NCBI RefSeq assembly: GCF_051020955.1
Contig: NC_135020.1
Coordinates: forward strand, 767,501-831,500
Direction: 5' to 3'
Source: Megalopta genalis
Lineage: Eukaryota; Arthropoda; Insecta; Hymenoptera; Halictidae
Length of the DNA stretch: 64,000 bases
Shown piece by piece: positions 24,197 through 34,989 of this stretch (within the stretch, counting starts at the first letter, position 1; every line of letters starts with the position of its first letter). Below the pieces are notes generated by a model. The model was given only the letters and a program-made list of their open reading frames with translations, made no database searches and was not told where the DNA came from. Position numbers and translations under genes: made by a program.

Positions 24197-25878
24197 TTGT
24201 TGTTCTTGTTGTTCTTGTTGTTCTTGTTGTTCTTGTTGTTCTTGTTGTTCTTGTTGTTCTTGTTGTTCTTGTTGTTCTTGTTGTTCTTGTTGTTCTTGTT
24301 GTTCTTGTTGTTCTTGTTGTTCTTGTTGTTCTTGTTGTTCTTGTTGTTCTTGTTGTTCTTGTTGTACTTGTTGTTCTTGTTGTTCTTGTTGTTCTTGTTG
24401 TTCTTGTTGTTCTTGTTGTTCTTGTTGTTCTTGTTGTTCTTGTTGTTCTTGTTGTTCTTGTTGTTCTTGTTGTTCATGTTGTTGTTGTTCTTGTTGTTCT
24501 TGTTGTTCTTGTTGTTCTTGTTGTTCTTGTTTATCTTGTTGTTCTTGTTGTTCTTGTTGCTCTTGTTGCTCTTGTTGCTCTTGTTGCTCTTGTTGCTGTT
24601 GTTGTTCTTGTTGTTCTGATTGTTGATGTTCTTGTTGTTCATGTTGTTGTTGTTCTTGTTGTTCTTGCTGTTGTTGTTGTTGTTCTGGTTGCTGTTGTTG
24701 TTGTTCTTGCTATTCTTGTTGTTCTTGTTGTTGTTGATGTTGTTGTTGTTGTTGCTCTTGCTGTTCTTGTTGTTCTTGTTGTTCTTCTTGTTGTTCTTCT
24801 TCTTGTTGTTGTTGTTCTTGTTTATGTTATTCTTGTAGTTGTTGTTGTTCTTGTTGTTCCTGTTGTTGTTGTTGTTCTTGTTGTTCTTGTTGTTGTTGTT
24901 CATGTAGTTCTTCTTGTTGTTGTCCTTGCTGTTCTTGTTCTTGTTGTTCTTGTTGTCCTTGCTGTTCTTGTTGTTATTGTTGTTGATGTCCTTGTTGTTC
25001 TTGTTGTTCTTGTTGTTCTTGTTGATCTTGTTGTTCTTGTTGTTCTGGTTGGTGATGTTCTTGTTGTTCATGTTGTTGTTGTTCTTTTTGTTCTTGTTGT
25101 TGTTGTTGTTGTTGTTCTGGTTGTTGATGTTCTTGTTGTTCATGTTGTCGTTGTTCTTGATGTTCTTGTTGTTCTTGTTGATCTTGTTGTTCTTGTTGTT
25201 CTTGGTGTTCTTGTTGTTCCAGTTGTTGTTGTCGTTGTTGTTCTTGTTGTTCTTGTTGTTCTTAGTGCTCTTCTTGCTCTTGTTGCTCTTGTTGCTCTTG
25301 TTGCTCTTGTTGCTGTTGTTGCTGTTGTTGTTCTGGTTGCTGATGTTCTTGTTGTTTATGTTGTTGTTGTTCTTTTTGTTCTTGTTGTTGTTGTTGTTGT
25401 TCTTGGTCTTGTTGTTCTTGTTGTTCTTGATGTTCTTGTTGCTCTTGTTGTTCTTGGTGTTCTTGTTGTTCTTGTTGTTCTAGTTGTTGTTGTTGTAGTT
25501 GTTGTTCTTGTTGTTGTTCTCGTTGATCTCGTTGTTCTCGTTGTTCTCGTTGTTCTTGTTGTTCTTTTTATTCTTGTTGTTCTTGTTGTCCTTGTTGTTG
25601 TTGTTGCTGTTGTTGTTCTTGTTGTTCATGTTGTTGTTGTTCTGGTTGATGTTGTTGTTCTTGTTCTTGTTTTTCTTGTTGTTCTTGTTGTTCTTGTTGT
25701 TCTTGTTGTTCTTGTTGCTCTTGTTGCTCTTGTTGTTCTTGTTGTTCTTCTTGTTCTTGTTATTCTTATTGTCCTTGTTGTTCTTGCTGTTGTTGTTCCC
25801 GTTGTTCTTGTTGTTGTTGTTCTTGTTCTTGCTGTTCATGTTGTTGTGGTTCTGGTAGATGTTGTTGTTCTTGTTCTT

Positions 25879-25885
<7 letters not shown>
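24197..25885. repeat. Unit U, truncated third copy
   Basis: Matches 9058-10746 and 15642-17330. Flanking landmarks keep exact spacing from copy 1 (24068/8929 and 24476/9337), but the TAC variant sits two units further left (24365 instead of 24383). Homology stops near 25885, where TTGTTGCTC follows in place of TTGTTCTTG. Confidence 0.82.
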
Positions 25886-25909
<24 letters not shown>

Positions 25910-26760
25910 TTCTTGTTGTTCTTGCTGTTGTTGTTCCTGTTGTTCTTGTTGTTGTTGTTGTTGTTCTTGCTGTTCTTGTTCTTGTTGCTCTTGTTGTTCC
26001 TGTTGTTCTTGTTGTTCTTGTTGTTCTTGTCGTTCCTGTTGTTCTTGTTGTTCTTGTTGTTCTTGTTGTTCTTGTTGTTCTTGTTGTTCTTGTTGTTCTT
26101 GTTGTTCTTGTTGTTCTTGTTGCTCTTGTTGCTCTTGTTGCTCTTGTTGCTGTTGTTGTTCTGGTTGTTGATGTTCTTGTTGTTCTTGTTGTTCTTGTTG
26201 TTCTTGTTGTTCTTGTTGTTCTTGTTGTTCTTGTTGTTCTTGTTGTTCTTGTTGTTCTTGTTGTTCTTGTTGTTCTTGTTGTTCTTGTTGTTCTTGTTGT
26301 TCTTGTTGTTCTTGTTGTTCTTGTTGTTCTTGTTGATCTTGTTGTTCTTGTTGTTCTTGTCGTTCTTGTTGCTCTTGTTGCTTTTGTTGCTCTTGTTGCT
26401 GTTGTTGTTCTTGTTGTTCTGGTTGTTGATGTTCTTGTTGTTCATGTTGTTGTTGATCTTGTTGTTCTTGTTGTTCTTGTCGTTCTTGTTGTTCTTGGTG
26501 TTCTTGTTGTTCTTGTTGTTCTAGTTGTTGTTGTTGTTGTTCTTGTTGTTGTTCTTGTTGTTCTTCTTGTTGTTCTTGTTGTTCTCGTTCTCCTTCTTGT
26601 TGTTCTTGTTGTTCTTCTTGTTGTTCTTGTTGCTCTTGCTGTTCTTGTTGTTCTTATTGTTCTTCTTGTTGTTCTTCTTGTTGTTGCTGTTCTTGTTTTT
26701 GTTGTACTTGTTGTTGTTGTACTTGTTGTACCTGTTGTTGTTGTTGTTCTTGCTGTTCTG
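25886..26760. repeat. Mixed unit block rich in TTCTTC variants
   Basis: Contains a pure TTGTTGTTC stretch (about 26180-26335), then an irregular section at 26525-26755 with repeated TTCTTCTTG triplets, a TTCTCCTTC variant and three TAC variants. No partner of comparable length was recognised in the window for the irregular part. No gene is supported. Confidence 0.65.
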
Positions 26761-27291
26761 GTTGTTGATGTTCTTGTTGTTCATGTTGTTGTTGTTCTTG
26801 TTGTTCTTGATGTTCTTGTTGTTCTTGTTGTCGTTGTTGTTCTTGTTGTCCTTGTTGCTCTTGTTGCTCTTGTTGCTCTTGTTGCTCTTGTTGCTCTTGT
26901 TGCTCTTGTTGCTGTTGTTGTTCTTGTTGTTCTGGTTGTTGATGTTCTTGTTGTTCTTGTTGTTCTTGCTGTTCTTGCTGTTCATGTTGTTCTTGTTGTT
27001 CTTGTTGTTCTTGTTGTTCTTGTTGTTCTTGTTGTTCTTGTTGTTCTTGTTGTTCTTGTTGTTCTTGTTGTTCTTGTTGTTCTTGTTGTTCTTGTTGTTC
27101 TTGTTGTTCTTGTTGTTCTTGTTGTTCTTGTTGTTCTTGTTGTTGTTGTTGTTGTTCTTGCTGTTCTTGTTCTTGTTGTTCTTGTGGTTCTTGTTGTTCT
27201 TGTTGTTCTTGTTGCTCTTGTTGCTCTTGTTGCTCTTGTTGCTCTTGTTGCTCTTGTTGCTCTTGTTGCTCTTGTTGCTGTTGTTGTTCTG
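26761..27291. repeat. 0.55-kb tandem unit, copy 1
   Basis: Begins GTTGTTGATG after a TTCTG and carries, in order, the CATG landmark, a TCG variant, six TTGTTGCTC units, a pure TTGTTGTTC run and a GTGGTTC variant. The same order repeats at 27292, 531 bp later. Confidence 0.78.
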
Positions 27292-27855
27292 GTTGTTGAT
27301 GTTCTTGTTGTTCATGTTGTTGTTGTTCTTGTTGTTCTTGATGTTCTTGTTGTTCTTGTTGTCGTTGTTGTTCTTGTTGTTCTTGTTGCTCTTGTTGCTC
27401 TTGTTGCTCTTGTTGCTCTTGTTGCTCTTGTTGCTCTTGTTGCTGTTGTTGTTCTTGTTGTTCTGGTTGTTGATGTTCTTGTTGTTCTTGTTGTTCTTGC
27501 TGTTCTTGCTGTTCATGTTGTTCTTGTTGTTCTTGTTGTTCTTGTTGTTGTTGTCCTTGTTGTTCTTGTTGTTCTTGTTGTTCTTGTTGTTCTTGTTGTT
27601 CTTGTTGTTCTTGTTGTTCTTGTTGTTCTTGTTGTTCTTGTTGTTCTTGTTGTTCTTGTTGTTCTTGTTGTTCTTGTTGTTCTTGTTGTTGTTGTTGTTG
27701 TTCTTGCTGTTCTTGTTCTTGTTGTTCTTGTGGTTCTTGTTGTTCTTGTTGTTCTTGTTGCTCTTGTTGCTCTTGTTGCTCTTGTTGCTCTTGTTGCTCT
27801 TGTTGCTCTTGTTGCTCTTGTTGCTCTTGTTGCTCTTGTTGCTGTTGTTGTTCTG
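27292..27855. repeat. 0.55-kb tandem unit, copy 2
   Basis: Second copy of 26761-27291, 33 bp longer overall. It keeps a TTGTCC variant near 27552 and has nine rather than seven TTGTTGCTC units at its end. The next landmark (27856) starts another block. Confidence 0.78.
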
Positions 27856-28208
27856 GTTGTTGATGTTATTGTTGTTCATGTTGTTGTTGTTCTTTTTGTT
27901 CGTGTTGTTCTTGTTGTTGTTGTTGTTGTTCTTGCTGTTCTTGTTCTTGTTGTTCTTGTGGTTCTTGTTGTTCTTGTTGCTCTTGTTGCTCTTGTTGTTC
28001 TTGTTGTTCTTGTTGTTCTTGTTATTATTTTGTCCTTGTTGATCTTGCTGTTGTTGTTCCCGTTGTTCTTGTTGTTGTTGTTGTTGTTGTTTTTGCTGTT
28101 CTTGTTGCTCTTGTTGTTCTTGTTGTTCTTGTTGTTATTGTTGCTCTTGTTGCTCTTGTTGTTCTTGTTGTTGTTGCTGTTGTTGTTGTTGTTGTCCTTG
28201 TTGTTCTT

Positions 28209-28239
<31 letters not shown>

Positions 28240-28989
28240 TTCTTGTTGTTCTTGTTGTTCTTGTTGTTCTTGTTGTTCTTGTTGTTCTTGTTGTTCTTGT
28301 TGTTCTTGTTGTTCTTGTTGTTCTTGTTGTTCTTGTTGTTCTTGTTGTTCTTGTTGTTCTTGTTGTTCTTGTTGTTCTTGTTGTTCTTGTTGTTCTTGTT
28401 GTTCTTGTTGTTCTTGTTGTTCTTGTTGTTCTTGTTGTTCTTGTTGTTCTTGTTGTTCTTGTTGTTCTTGTTGTTCTTGTTGTTCTTGTTGTTCTTGTTG
28501 TTCTTGTTGTTCTTGTTGTTCTTGTTGTTCTTGTTGTTCTTGTTGTTCTTGTTGTTCTTGTTGTTCTGGTTGTTGATGTTCTTGTTGTTCATGTTGTTGT
28601 TGTTCTTGTTGTTCTTGATGTTCTTGTTGTTCTCGTTGTCGTTGTTGTTCTTGTTGTTCTTGTTGCTCTTGTTGCTCTTGTTGCTCTTGTTGCTCTTGTT
28701 GCTCTTGTTGCTCTTGTTGCTCTTGTTGCTCTTGTTGCTCTTGTTGCTCTTGTTGCTGTTGTTGTTCTTGTTGTTCTGGTTGTTGATGTTCTTGTTGTTC
28801 ATGTTGTTGTTGTTCTTTTTGTTCTTGTTGATGTTGTTGTTGTTGTTGTTCTGGTTGTTGATGCTCTTGTTGTTCATGTTGTTGTTGTTCTTGATGTTCT
28901 TGTTGTTCCCGTTGTTCTTGTTGTTGTTGTTCTTGTTGTTGTTGTTGTTGTTCTTGTTCTTGTTGTTCATGTTGTTGTGGTTCTGGTAG
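27856..28989. repeat. W-like block with a 38-unit pure run
   Basis: Resembles the right half of block W (about 4370-5200) and ends at the TTCTGGTAGATG landmark. A base has been lost near 28028 (TTATTATTTTG where sister copies have TTATTCTTTTTG), changing the repeat phase. Bases 28225-28565 are about 38 uninterrupted TTGTTGTTC units, and about ten consecutive TTGTTGCTC units follow at 28660-28753. Confidence 0.75.
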
Positions 28990-29468
28990 ATGTTGTTGTT
29001 CTTGTTCTTGTTGTTCTTGTTGCTCATGTTGTTCTTGTTGTTCTTGTTGTTCTTGCTGTTGTTGTTCCTGTTGTTCTTGTTGTTGTTGTTGTTGTTGTTG
29101 TTCTTGCTGTTCTTGTTGTTGTTGTTCTTGCTGTTCTTGTTCTTGTTGCTCTTGTTGTTCTTGTTGTTCTTGTTGTTCTTGTTGTTCTTGTTGTTCTTGT
29201 TGTTCTTGTTGTTCTTGTTGTTCTTGTTGTTCTTGTTGTTCTTGTTGTTGTTCGTGTTGTTCTTGTTGTTGTTCTTGTTTTTGTTGTTCTTGTTGTTGTT
29301 GTTGTTCTTCCTGTTCTTGTTCTTGTTGTTCTTGTTGTTCTTGTTGTTCTTGTTGTTCTTGTTGTTCTTGCTGTTCTTTCTGTTCATGTTGTTCTTGTTG
29401 TTCTTGTTGTTGTTGTTGTTGTTCTTGTTCTTGTTTTTCTTGTTTTTCTTGTTGTTCTTGTTGTTCTT

Positions 29469-29489
<21 letters not shown>
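28990..29489. repeat. Mixed unit block
   Basis: Ordinary 9-bp units with GTGTTG, TTCTTCCTG and TTTCTGTTCATG variants. The same order of variants occurs near 14740-14900 and 40150-40290. No gene or unique sequence is seen. Confidence 0.65.
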
Positions 29490-29499
<10 letters not shown>

Positions 29500-29867
29500 T
29501 TCTTCTTGTTCTTGTTATTCTTTTTGTCCTTGTTGTTCTTGCTGTTGTTGTTCCCGTTGTTCTTGTTGTTGTTGTTCTTGCTGTTCTTGTTGTAGTTGTT
29601 GTTTTTGTTGATCTTGTTGTTCTTGTTGTTCTTGTTGTTCTTGTTGTTCTTGATGTTCTTGTTGTTCTTGTTGTTCTTGTTGTTCTTGTTGTTCTTGTTG
29701 TTCTTGTTGTTCTTGTTGTTCTTGTTGTTCTTGTTGTTCTTGTTGTTCTTGTTGTTCTTGTTGTTCTTGTTGTTTTTGTTGATCTTGTTGTTCTTGTTGT
29801 TCTTGTTGTTCTTGTTGTTCTTCTTGCTGTTCTGGTTGTTCTTCTTGCTGTTCTGGTTGTTCTTGTT

Positions 29868-29950
29868 GTTCTCGTTGTTCTCATTGTTCTCGTTGTTCTC
29901 GTTGTTCTCGTTGTTCTCGTTGTTCTCGTTGTTCTCGTTTTTCTCGTTGT
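29868..29950. repeat. TTCTCGTTG block, one unit changed to TTCTCATTG
   Basis: About nine consecutive units place a CpG every 9 bp. The unit at 29881-29883 reads TCA, which is the only TGA found in the minus-strand Gln-Gln-Glu phase. The equivalent block in copy b (31968-32060) has TCG there. In the same phase these units read Arg-Glu-Gln on the minus strand. Confidence 0.85.
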
Positions 29951-30081
29951 TCTTGTTGTTCTTGTTGTTCTTGTTGTTCTTGTTGTTCTTGTTGTTCTTG
30001 TTGTTCTTGTTGTTCGTGTTGTTCTTGTTGTTCTTGTTGTCCTTGTTGTTCTTGGTGTTCTTGTTGTTCTTGTTGTTCTAG

Positions 30082-30468
30082 TTGTTGTTGTTGTTGTTGT
30101 TGTTCTTGTTGTTGTTCTCGTTGTTCTCGTTGTTCTCGTTGTTCTCGTTGTTCTTGTTGTTCTTGTTGTTCTTGTTGTTCTTGTTGTCCTTGTTGCTGTT
30201 GTTGCTGTTGTTGTTCTTGTTGTTCATGTTGTTGTTGTTCTGGTTGATGTTGTTGTTCTTGTTCTTGTTTTTCTTGTTGTTCTTGTTGTTCTTGTTGTAC
30301 TTGTAGCTCTTGTTGCTCTTGTTCTTCTTGTTGTTCTTCTTGTTCTTGTTATTCTTTTTGTCCTTGTTGTTCTTGCTGTTGTTGTTCACGTTGTTCTTGT
30401 TGTTGTTGTTCTTGTTGTTGTTGTTGTTGTTCTTGTTCTTGCTGTTCATGTTGTTGTGGTTCTGGTAG
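30082..30468. repeat. 0.39-kb unit, isolated copy
   Basis: Starts with a TTG-rich stretch and three or four TTCTCG units, and ends at the TTCTGGTAGATG landmark. The same unit forms a three-copy ladder at 32182-33354. Confidence 0.78.
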
Positions 30469-30488
30469 ATGTTGTTGTTCTGGTTCTT

Positions 30489-30519
<31 letters not shown>

Positions 30520-31623
30520 TTCTTGTTGTTCTTGTTGTTCTTGTTGTTCTTTTTGCTCTTGTTGTTCTTGTTGTCCTTGTTGCTGTTGTTGCTGTTGTTG
30601 TTCTTGTTGTTCATGTTGTTGTTGTTCTGGTTGATGTTGTTGTTCTTGTTCTTGTTTTTCTTGTTGTTCTTGTTGTACTTGTTGTTCTTGTTGCTCTTGT
30701 TGCTCTTGTTGTTCTTGTTGTTGTTGTTGTTGTTGTTCTTGCTGTTCTTGTTGTTCTTGTTGTTCTGGTTGTTGATGTTCTTGTTGTTCATGTTGTTGTT
30801 GTTCTTGTTGTTCTTGATGTTCTTGTTGTTCTTGTTGTCGTTGTTGTTCTTGTTGTTCTTGTTGCTCTTGTTGCTCTTGTTGCTCTTGTTGCTCTTGTTG
30901 CTCTTGTTGCTGTTGTTGTTCTTGTTGTTCTGGTTGTTGATGTTCTTGTTGTTCATGTTGTTGTTGTTCTTTTTGTTCTTGTTGATGTTGTTGTTGTTGT
31001 TCTGGTTGTTGATGCTCTTGTTGTTCATGTTGTTGTTGTTCTTGATGTTCTTGTTGTCCTTGTTGTTCTTGGTGTTCTTGTTTTTCTTGTTGTTCTAGTT
31101 GTTGTTGTTGTTCTTGTTGTTGTTCTCGTTGATCTCGTTGTTCTCGTTGTTCTCGTTGTTCTTGTTGTTCTTTTTGTTCTTGTTGTTCTTGTTGTCCTTG
31201 TTGTTGTTGTTGCTGTTGTTGTTCTTGTTGTTCATGTTGTTGTTGTTCTGGTTGATGTTGTTGTTCTTGTTCTTGTTTTCCTTGTTGTTCTTGCTGTTCT
31301 TTCTGTTCATGTTGTTCTTGTTGTTCTTGTTGTTCTTGTTGTTCTAGTTGTTGTTGTTGTTGTTGCTGTTGTTCTCGTTGTTCTCGTTGTTCTCGTTGTT
31401 CTTGTTGTTCTTTTTGTTCTTGTTGTTCTTGTAGTCCTTGTTGTTGTTGTTGCTGTTGTTGTTCTTGTTGTTCATGTTGTTGTTGTTCTGGTTGATGTTG
31501 TTGTTCTTGTTCTTGTTTTTCTTGTTTTTCTTGTTGTTCTTGTTGTTCTTGTTGTTCTTGTTGTTCTTGTTGTTCTTGTTGTTCTTGTTGCTCTTGTTGC
31601 TCTTGTTGTTCTTCTTGTTCTTG
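30352..31623 (-). other. Longest stop-free stretch found in the Gln-Gln-Glu phase (not called as a gene)
   Basis: Between the TTA triplets at 30349-30351 and 31624-31626 the minus strand has 424 codons without a stop, read as CAA CAA GAA with variants for H, P, D, G, R, K and L. It contains no ATG in that phase, no splice or promoter signal I can recognise, and it starts and stops inside the array. Rival stretches are 796-2040 (415 codons) and 26657-27865 (403 codons). The translation would look like a Gln/Glu-rich low-complexity protein of the involucrin or trichohyalin style. That is likeness of composition only. It is recorded as the best coding candidate, and I do not believe it is a gene. 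Confidence 0.25.
30671..31598. repeat. Spacer between the 2.1-kb-spaced copies
   Basis: Made of W-type units (TTGATG, CATG, TCG, five TTGTTGCTC) followed at 31099 and 31347 by two TTG-rich starts with TTCTCG triplets, each like the beginning of the 0.39-kb unit. No gene is seen. Confidence 0.65.
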
Positions 31624-32597
31624 TTATTCTTTTTGTCCTTGTTGTTCTTGCTGTTGTTGTTCCCGTTGTTCTTGTTGTTGTTGTTCTTGCTGTTCTTGTT
31701 GTAGTTGTTGTTTTTGTTGATCTTGTTGATCTTGTTGTTCTTGTTGTTCTTGTTGTTCTTGTTGTTCTTGATGTTCTTGTTGTTCTTGTTGTTCTTGTTG
31801 TTCTTGTTGTTCTTGTTGTTCTTGTTGTTCTTGTTGTTCTTGTTGTTCTTGTTGTTCTTGTTGTTCTTGTTGTTCTTGTTGTTTTTGTTGATCTTGTTGT
31901 TCTTGTTGTTCTTGTTGTTCTTGTTGTTCTTCTTGCTGTTCTGGTTGTTCTTCTTGCTGTTCTTGTTGTTCTCGTTGTTCTCGTTGTTCTCGTTGTTCTC
32001 GTTGTTCTCGTTGTTCTCGTTGTTCTCGTTGTTCTCGTTGTTCTCGTTGTTCTCGTTGTTCTTGTTGTTCTTGTTGTTCTTGTTGTTCTTGTTGTTCTCG
32101 TTGTTCTTGTTGTTCTTGTTGTTCTTGTTGTTCTTGTTGTCCTTGTTGTTCTTGGTGTTCTTGTTGTTCTTGTTGTTCTAGTTGTTGTTGTTGTTGTTGT
32201 TGTTCTTGTTGTTGTTCTCGTTGTTCTCGTTGTTCTCGTTGTTCTCGTTGTTCTTGTTGTTCTTTTTGTTCTTGTTGTTCTTGTTGTCCTTGTTGCTGTT
32301 GTTGCTGTTGTTGTTCTTGTTGTTCATGTTGTTGTTGTTCTGGTTGATGTTGTTGTTCTTGTTCTTGTTTTTCTTGTTGTTCTTGTTGTTCTTGTTGTTC
32401 TTGTTGTTCTTGTAGCTCTTGTTGCTCTTGTTCTTCTTGTTGTTCTTCTTGTTCTGGTTATTCTTTTTGTCCTTGTTGTTCTTGCTGTTGTTGTTCACGT
32501 TGTTCTTGTTGTTGTTGTTCTTGTTGTTGTTGTTGTTGTTCTTGTTCTTGCTGTTCATGTTGTTGTGGTTCTGGTAGATGTTGTTGTTCTGGTTCTT

Positions 32598-32628
<31 letters not shown>

Positions 32629-32780
32629 TTCTTGTTGTTCTTGTTGCTCTTGTTGTTCTTTTTGTTCTTGTTGTTCTTGTTGTCCTTGTTGCTGTTGTTG
32701 CTGTTGTTGTTCTTGTTGTTCATGTTGTTGTTGTTCTGGTTGATGTTGTTGTTCTTGTTCTTGTTTTTCTTGTTGTTCTT
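31599..32780. repeat. 2.1-kb-spaced duplication, copy b
   Basis: Second copy of 29490-30670. It includes a TTCTCGTTG block of about ten units at 31968-32060 and the first 0.39-kb unit of the ladder. Confidence 0.8.
32182..32577. repeat. 0.39-kb ladder, unit 1
   Basis: 396 bp, ending at the TTCTGGTAGATG landmark. It contains the ordered variants TTGCTGTTGTTGCTG, CATG, TTCTGGTTGATG, a TTA and TTCACG. Confidence 0.82.
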
Positions 32781-32967
32781 TTTGTTCTTGTTGTTCTTGT
32801 AGCTCTTGTTGCTCTTGTTCTTCTTGTTGTTCTTCTTGTTCTTGTTATTCTTTTTGTCCTTGTTGTTCTTGCTGTTGTTGTTCACGTTGTTCTTGTTGTT
32901 GCTGTTGTTGTTGTTGTTGTTGTTGTTGTTCTTGTTCTTGCTGTTCATGTTGTTGTGGTTCTGGTAG
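32578..32967. repeat. 0.39-kb ladder, unit 2
   Basis: 390 bp with the same order of variants. The TTG-TTCTCG start of unit 1 is replaced by TTGTTGTTCTGG. A TTG run is expanded near 32900. Confidence 0.82.
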
Positions 32968-33354
32968 ATGTTGTTGTTCTGGTTCTTGTTGTTCTTGTTG
33001 CTCTTGTTCTTCTTGTTGTTCTTGTTGTTCTTGTTGTTCTTGTTGTTCTTTTTGTTCTTGTTGTTCTTGTTGTCCTTGTTGATGTTGTTGCTGTTGTTGT
33101 TCTTGTTGTTCATGTTGTTGTTGTTCTGGTTGATGTTGTTGTTCTTGTTCTTGTTTTTCTTGTTGTTCTTGTTGTTCTTGTTGTTCTTGTTGCTCTTGTT
33201 GCTCTTGTTCTTCTTGTTGTTCTTCTTGTTCTTGTTATTCTTTTTGTCCTTGTTGTTCTTGCTGTTGTTGTTCACGTTGTTCTTGTTGTTGTTGTTCTTG
33301 TTGTTGTTGTTGTTGTTCTTGTCCTTGCTGTTCATGTTGTTGTGGTTCTGGTAG
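32968..33354. repeat. 0.39-kb ladder, unit 3
   Basis: 387 bp, same start and end as unit 2, with a TTGATG in place of TTGCTG near 33080 and a TCC variant near 33322. After it the ladder breaks down. Confidence 0.82.
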
Positions 33355-33374
33355 ATGTTGTTGTTCTGGTTCTT

Positions 33375-33405
<31 letters not shown>

Positions 33406-34613
33406 TGCTTGTTGCTCTTGTTGTTCTTGTTGTTCTTGTTGTTCTTGTTGTTATTGTTGTTCTTGTTGATGTTCGTGTTGTTCTTGTTGTTGTTCTTGTT
33501 GTTGTTCGTGTTGTTCTTGTTGTTGTTCCTGTTTTTGTTGTTCTTCTTGTTGTTGTTGTTCTTCCTGTTCTTGTGCTTGTTGTTCTTGTTGTTCTCGTTG
33601 TTCTTGTTGTTCTTGCTGTTCTTTCTGTTCATGTTGTTCTTGTTGTTCTTGTTGTTGTTGTTGTTGTCCTTGTTGTTCTTGTTGTTCTTGTTGTTCTTGT
33701 TGTTCTTGTTGTTCTTGTTGTTCTTGTTGTTCTTGTTGTTGTTGTTGTTCTTGTTGTTGTTGTTGTTGTTCTTGGTCTTGTTGATCTTGTTGTTCTTGAC
33801 GTTCTTGTTGTTCTCGTTGTTCTTGGTGTTCTTGTTGTTCTTGTTGTTCTTGTTGTTCTTGTTGTTCTTGTTGTTCTTGTTGTTCTTGTTGTTTTTGTTG
33901 ATCTTGTTGTTCTTGTTGTTCTTGTTGTTCTTGTTGTTCTTGTTGTTCTTGTTGTTCTTGTTGTTCTTGTTGTTCTTCTTGCTGTTCTGGTTGTTCTTCT
34001 TGCTGTTCTGGTTGTTCTTGTTGCTGTTCTGGTTGTTCTTGTTGTTCCCGTTGTTCTCGTTGTTCTCGTTGTTCTCGTTGTTCTCGTTGTTCTCGTTGTT
34101 CTCGTTGTTCTCGTTGTTCTCGTTGTTCTTGTTGTTCTTGTTGTTCTTGTTGTTCTAGTTGTCCTTGTTGTTGTTGTTCTTGTTGTTCTTGCTGTTCATG
34201 TTGTCTTGTTGTCCTTGTTGTTCTAGTTGTTCTTGTTGTTCTTGTTGTTCTTGTTGTTCTTGTTGTTGTTGTTCTAGTTGTTCTTGTTGTTGTTGTTCTG
34301 GTTGTTCTTGTTGTTCCGGTTGTTCATGTTGTTGTTCTTGTTGTTGTTGTTGTTCTTAATTTTGTTGTTGTTTTTGTTGTTTTTCTTGCTGTTCTTGTTC
34401 TTGTTGTTCTTGTTGTTCTTGTTGTTCTTGTTGTTCTTGTTGTTCTGGTTGTTCTTGTTGTTCTTGTTGTTCTTGTTGTTCTTGTCGTTCTTGTTGTTCT
34501 TGTTGTTCTTGTTGTTCTTGTTGTTGTTGTTGTTCTTGTTGTTGTTCGTGTTGTTCTTGTTTTTGTTGTTCTTGTTGTTGTTGTTGTTCTTCCTGTTCTT
34601 GTTCTTGTTGTTC
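33355..34613. repeat. Irregular block with a TTCTCG array and a lost base
   Basis: Starts like a fourth 0.39-kb unit but diverges near 33415. It includes three TTGCTGTTCTGG variants, a TTCTCGTTG block at 34047-34128 and the CATGTTGTCTTG lesion at 34198-34208, where one T is missing and the repeat phase changes. Near 34355 it has TTCTTAATTTTG, a T-to-A variant of the TTCTTATTTTTG seen at 43285. No gene is supported. Confidence 0.68.
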
Positions 34614-34617
34614 TAGT

Positions 34618-34765
34618 TGTTCTCGTTGTTCTCGTTGTTCTCGTTGTTATCGTTGTTCTCGTTGTTCTCGTTGTTCTCGTTGTTCTCGTTGTTCTTGTTG
34701 TTCTTGCTGTTCTTGTTCTTGTTGTTCTTGTTGTTCTTGTTGTTCTCGTTGTTCTTGTTGTTCTT

Positions 34766-34796
<31 letters not shown>

Positions 34797-34897
34797 TTCT
34801 CGTTGTTCTCGTTGTTCTCGTCGTTCTCGTCGTTCTCGTCGTTCTCGTTGTTCTCGTTGTTCTCGTTGTTCTCGTTGTTCTCGTTGTTCTCGTTGTT
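34618..34897. repeat. Two TTCTCGTTG arrays with doubled CpG units
   Basis: The first array (34618-34692) has eight or nine units with one TTATCG interruption. The second (34797-34897) has about eleven units, three of which are TTCTCGTCG at about 34817-34840 and so hold two CpGs each. These are the densest CpG positions noticed in the window. Confidence 0.85.
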
Positions 34898-34954
34898 CTT
34901 GTTGTTCTTGTTGTTCTTGTTGTTCTTGTTGTTCTTGTTGTTCTTGTTGTTCTT

Positions 34955-34985
<31 letters not shown>

Positions 34986-34989
34986 TTCC

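Larger units (their letters stand above)
29490..30670. repeat. 2.1-kb-spaced duplication, copy a
   Basis: Paired with 31599-32780; landmarks 29595, 30081 and 30468 match 31704, 32181 and 32577 (spacing 2,109, 2,100 and 2,109). Contains a TTCTCGTTG block at 29868-29950. Confidence 0.8.
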
